A stretch of DNA of 64,000 nt from DASXRA01 sp036506155 (GTDB lineage Bacteria; Actinomycetota; Actinomycetes; Mycobacteriales; Jatrophihabitantaceae): positions 1 to 64,000 of the forward strand of contig DASXSF010000138.1 in assembly GCA_036506155.1 (NCBI GenBank), given 5' to 3'. The notes under the pieces are model-generated. The model did no database searches. It was not told the origin of the DNA and saw only the letters and a program-made list of their open reading frames with translations. Made by a program: the position numbers and the translations under genes. Positions 61,096 to 64,000 of this stretch are shown in pieces; within the stretch, counting starts at the first letter, position 1; the number at the start of each line of letters is the position of its first letter.

Positions 61096-61345
61096 CGCGG
61101 AGGGCGACGAATTGGGCGTGGCGTCCGGGTAGCGGCTAGACTCCTGTGCAGCGACCCCCCAGGGGTCGACTTCGCGTGCCCGCCCGCAACGCGGGTTGGC
61201 GGCCTACCTCGGTCCGACCGGTCATTCCGGCCGGCGGAACTTGGGCCGCGACACCGGGCACCAGGGCGGCGGGCCACCCGGCCCGACCGCGGCAACCGAG
61301 GATCGCGCGCCCCGGCGCGCACGCACAGCAAGGAGGACGACCGGC

Positions 61346-62173
61346 ATGGCCGTCGTCACCATGAAGGAGATGCTCGACTCCGGCGTTCACTTCGGGCACC
61401 AGACCCGGCGCTGGAACCCGAAGATGAAGCGCTACATCTTCACCGAGCGCAACGGTATCTACATCATCGACCTGCAGCAGACGCTGACCTACATCGACCG
61501 CGCCTACGAGTTCGTCAAGGAGACGGTCGCCCACGGCGGCAGCGTGCTCTTCGTCGGTACCAAGAAGCAGGCCCAGGAAGCCATCGCCGAGCAGGCCACC
61601 CGGGTCGGCATGCCGTACGTCAACCATCGCTGGCTGGGCGGCATGCTCACCAACTTCTCGACCGTCTACAAGCGGCTGCAGCGGCTCAAGGAGCTCGAGT
61701 CGAAGGAGCAGGGCGGCTGGGAAGGCACGGCCACGAAGAAGGAGCAGTTGATGCTCCAGCGGGAGAAGGACAAGCTCGAGCGCACGCTCGGCGGCGTCCG
61801 TGAGATGAGCAAGGTACCCAGCGCCATCTGGGTCGTCGACACCAAGAAGGAGCACATCGCCGTCGGCGAGGCGCGCAAGCTGGGCATTCCCGTGATCGCG
61901 ATTCTGGACACGAACTGCGATCCGGACGAAGTCGACTACAAGATTCCGGGTAACGACGATGCGATCCGTTCCGCCGCGCTGCTCACCCGGGTGATCGCGG
62001 ACGCCGTCGCCGACGGGCTGGTCGCCCGCGCAGCCGCCGCCGCCAACGCGGGCCGCGACGAGAAGCCGGAGCCCGGCCAGCTTGCGGCCGACGAGCCGCT
62101 GGCGGAGTGGGAACGCGATCTCTACCAGCCTGCCGCGGCAGGCGCCTCCGAGCCCGACGCCTCCGAATCCTGA
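61346..62173 (+). CDS. rpsB: 30S ribosomal protein S2
   Basis: 275 residues from the ATG at 61346, with AAGGAGG nine bases upstream. S2 landmarks: MAVVTMKEMLDSGVHFGHQT, RRWNPKMKRYIFTERNGIYI, VLFVGTKKQAQEAIAEQ, WLGGMLTNFSTVY and GIPVIAILDTNCDPDEVDYK. The C-terminal 45 residues are an acidic, Ala-rich actinobacterial tail. A 250-base leader precedes it, with no gene inside; structured control is possible but I cannot match a known motif. Confidence 0.97.
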   Translation: MAVVTMKEMLDSGVHFGHQTRRWNPKMKRYIFTERNGIYIIDLQQTLTYIDRAYEFVKETVAHGGSVLFVGTKKQAQEAIAEQATRVGMPYVNHRWLGGMLTNFSTVYKRLQRLKELESKEQGGWEGTATKKEQLMLQREKDKLERTLGGVREMSKVPSAIWVVDTKKEHIAVGEARKLGIPVIAILDTNCDPDEVDYKIPGNDDAIRSAALLTRVIADAVADGLVARAAAAANAGRDEKPEPGQLAADEPLAEWERDLYQPAAAGASEPDASES

Positions 62174-62206
62174 CCACTTTCGAGAACTGAGGACACCGAC
62201 AAGACG

Positions 62207-63025
62207 ATGGCGAACTACACCGCCGCTGACGTGAAGAAGCTCCGCGATGCCACCGGCGCGGGGATGATGGACGCGAAAAACGCGCTCGAGGAGGCCAGCG
62301 GCGACTTCGACAAGGCCGGGGAGATCCTGCGTGTCAAGGGCTCGGCCAAGAACGTCAAGCGGCAAGAGCGCGAAGCGTCGAACGGCCTGGTCGCCGCCGC
62401 CGAGGGAGCGATGATCGAGCTGGCGTCCGAGACGGACTTCGTAGCCAAGAACGAGCAGTTCCAGACCCTTGCCGGCGATATCGTCGCGCACTTCGCGAAC
62501 TCGGCTGCCAGCGACGTCCCGTCGCTGCTGGCCGAGCAGCTCAAGGACGGGCGCAGCGTCGCCGAGAACATCGAGGCGCTCGCCGCGGTGATCGGCGAGA
62601 AGCTCGAACTGCGGCGTGCCGTCAAGATCGACGGGCAGGTTGCCACTTACCTGCACAAGAAGGCGTCCGATCTGCCGCCGCAGGTGGGTGTGCTCGTGCG
62701 GTTCACCGGCGACGACCTCGCCGCTGCTCGCGGGGCCGCGATGCAGGTTGCGGCCATGCGCCCGCGTTACCTGACCCGCGACGACGTGCCGGCGGATGTT
62801 ATCGAGTCCGAGCGGCGCATCGCTGAGGCGAAGGCCCGCGAGCAGGGTAGGCCCGAGGCGGCGCTGCCCAAGATCGTCGAGGGCATGGTCAACGGCTTCT
62901 ACAAGACGAACGTGCTGCTCGAGCAGGAGTCGGTGCAGGACGCCAAGAAGTCCGTGAAGTCGCTGCTCGACGATGCCGGCGTGACCGTCACCGGATTCGC
63001 GCATTTCGAGGTGGGCGCAGCCTAA
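62207..63025 (+). CDS. tsf: Elongation factor Ts
   Basis: 272 residues. The N-terminal UBA-like domain MANYTAADVKKLRDATGAGM followed by MDAKNALEEASGDFDKA, the TDFVAKNEQF motif that inserts into EF-Tu, and the C-terminal dimer/core part (YKTNVLLEQESVQDAKKSVK) are all present. It recycles EF-Tu-GDP to EF-Tu-GTP. It follows rpsB by 33 bases, the universal rpsB-tsf pair. Confidence 0.97.
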   Translation: MANYTAADVKKLRDATGAGMMDAKNALEEASGDFDKAGEILRVKGSAKNVKRQEREASNGLVAAAEGAMIELASETDFVAKNEQFQTLAGDIVAHFANSAASDVPSLLAEQLKDGRSVAENIEALAAVIGEKLELRRAVKIDGQVATYLHKKASDLPPQVGVLVRFTGDDLAAARGAAMQVAAMRPRYLTRDDVPADVIESERRIAEAKAREQGRPEAALPKIVEGMVNGFYKTNVLLEQESVQDAKKSVKSLLDDAGVTVTGFAHFEVGAA

Positions 63026-63090
63026 GCGCGCTCTGCCCAGGCTGATAGGGCAGGATCACACGCACACCAGCGCGAGAGGAGCGGCCGCCG

Positions 63091-63834
63091 ATGACCGATG
63101 AAGGGACGGCGGCCTCCCCACCTCAGGGCTACCGCAGGGTGCTGCTGAAGCTGTCGGGCGAGACATTCGGCGGTGGTTCGGTAGGTGTCGACCCGGATGT
63201 GGTCCAGTCGCTCGCCCGGCAGATCGCGGACGTGGTCGTGACTGGCACGCAGGTGGCTGTGGTGGTCGGAGGGGGCAACTTCTTCCGCGGGGCCGAGCTG
63301 TCGCAGCGTGGCATGGATCGTGACCGCGCCGACTACATGGGGATGCTCGGAACGGTGATGAACTGCCTGGCGCTTCAGGATTTCCTGGAGAAAGCGGGCG
63401 TCCCCACACGGGTGCAGACGGCGATCACGATGGGCCAGGTGGCCGAGCCATACGTCCCACGGCGGGCGGAGCGGCATCTCGAGAAGGGCCGGGTGGTGAT
63501 CTTCGGTGCAGGCGCGGGCCTGCCGTACTTCTCGACGGATACGGTTGCCGCGCAGCGCGCGCTGGAGATCGGCTGCCAGGTGCTTCTGCTCGGCAAGAAC
63601 GGTGTCGACGGGGTGTACGACGCCGACCCGCGCACCCATCCCGATGCGGTCAAGTTCGACACGATCACCTACGACGAAGTGCTACGACGCGGGCTGCAAG
63701 TCGCCGACGCCGCGGCGTTCAGTCTTTGCCGGGACAACGGCATGCCGATCGTGGTGTTCGGGCTGGCCGACGGCAACATCGCCCGGGCGGCGCGCGGTGA
63801 GAAGATCGGCACGCTCGTCAGCAAGACGGGCTGA
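63091..63834 (+). CDS. pyrH: UMP kinase
   Basis: 247 residues. Amino-acid kinase fold: GYRRVLLKLSGETFGG (KLSGE), VAVVVGGGNFFRGAELSQRG, MGMLGTVMNCLALQ, and VVIFGAGAGLPYFSTDTVAA, then KNGVDGVYDADPRTHPDAVK. It makes UDP from UMP and ATP for RNA and envelope precursors. GAGAGGAG lies upstream of the ATG. Position before frr is standard. Confidence 0.96.
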   Translation: MTDEGTAASPPQGYRRVLLKLSGETFGGGSVGVDPDVVQSLARQIADVVVTGTQVAVVVGGGNFFRGAELSQRGMDRDRADYMGMLGTVMNCLALQDFLEKAGVPTRVQTAITMGQVAEPYVPRRAERHLEKGRVVIFGAGAGLPYFSTDTVAAQRALEIGCQVLLLGKNGVDGVYDADPRTHPDAVKFDTITYDEVLRRGLQVADAAAFSLCRDNGMPIVVFGLADGNIARAARGEKIGTLVSKTG

Positions 63835-63883
63835 CCCATCGACGGGAGAATGGTGTCGTGAGCGCGAGGAGCAGGGAGACGTA

Positions 63884-64000
63884 GTGATCGACGAGACGCT
63901 CTTCGAAGCCGAAGAGAAGATGGAGAAGGCGATCGTCGTCGCCCGCGACGAGCTGGGCGGCATCCGCACCGGTCGCGCCACCCCGAACGCCTTCGCGCGA
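63884..64000 (+). CDS. frr: Ribosome recycling factor (partial, runs off the right edge)
   Basis: The first 39 residues from a GTG at 63884: VIDETLFEAEEKMEKAIVVA, then RDELGGIRTGRATPNAFAR. The EAEEKM..A......EL..IRTGRA.P pattern is the start of RRF domain 1. The gene is cut by the window end. RRF with EF-G splits post-termination ribosomes. Confidence 0.95.
   Translation, partial: MIDETLFEAEEKMEKAIVVARDELGGIRTGRATPNAFAR

Overview
The window comes from a high-GC actinobacterium (Actinomycetota). The clearest sign is the right-hand end, where the housekeeping run rpsP - KH protein - rimM - trmD - rplS - lepB - Nudix - rnhB - DUF2469 - yraN - yifB - dprA - xerC-like - M23 peptidase - (LuxR regulator) - rpsB - tsf - pyrH - frr follows the order typical of that phylum. 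A UdgX-type uracil-DNA glycosylase, a PGPGW membrane protein and a cebR-cebE-cebF-cebG-bglC-like cluster agree with this. The sequence does not let me name a genus.

Left part (1 to about 13.8 kb) looks accessory. It starts with a transposase tail and a truncated IS3-type orfA, followed by a PadR-controlled ABC exporter, a minus-strand group (winged-helix regulator, frameshifted RibD-like reductase, GNAT acetyltransferase, luciferase-like oxidoreductase), then an ECF sigma factor with a small Zn-motif partner, a single-CBS protein, a 60-residue protein and a large secreted protein of unknown function. It ends at 13753-13797 with the 3' half of a tRNA-Val(GAC) gene, as expected for the right attachment site of an element integrated in a tRNA-Val(GAC) gene lying left of the window.

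Middle part (14 to 47 kb) mixes metabolic, regulatory and essential genes: HesB-like protein, ROK protein, HxlR regulator, an LLM/FAD-oxidoreductase fusion broken by a frameshift, an SDR protein, UdgX, an intact tRNA-Val(CAC), a decayed glutaminase-STAS gene, an MFS exporter, Nudix, Fic, a WYL regulator divergent from a small conserved gene, thrS with a HIT protein, a secreted subtilisin with C-terminal repeats, a YfhO-like membrane protein, an amidohydrolase overlapping an ADP-ribosylglycohydrolase, proS, a DUF72 protein, and a beta-glucoside uptake and hydrolysis operon controlled by a LacI regulator with two visible operators.

Right part (47.4 to 64 kb) is compact and co-directional, with many 1-4 base overlaps. 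It covers ribosomal proteins, tRNA and rRNA maturation, protein export, RNase HII, DNA uptake and recombination proteins and translation elongation, and runs off the window inside frr. Three genes are visibly broken by indels (about 7.14, 17.41 and 22.22 kb). Several regulatory palindromes can be paired with adjacent regulators. I found no CRISPR array, rRNA or replication origin.
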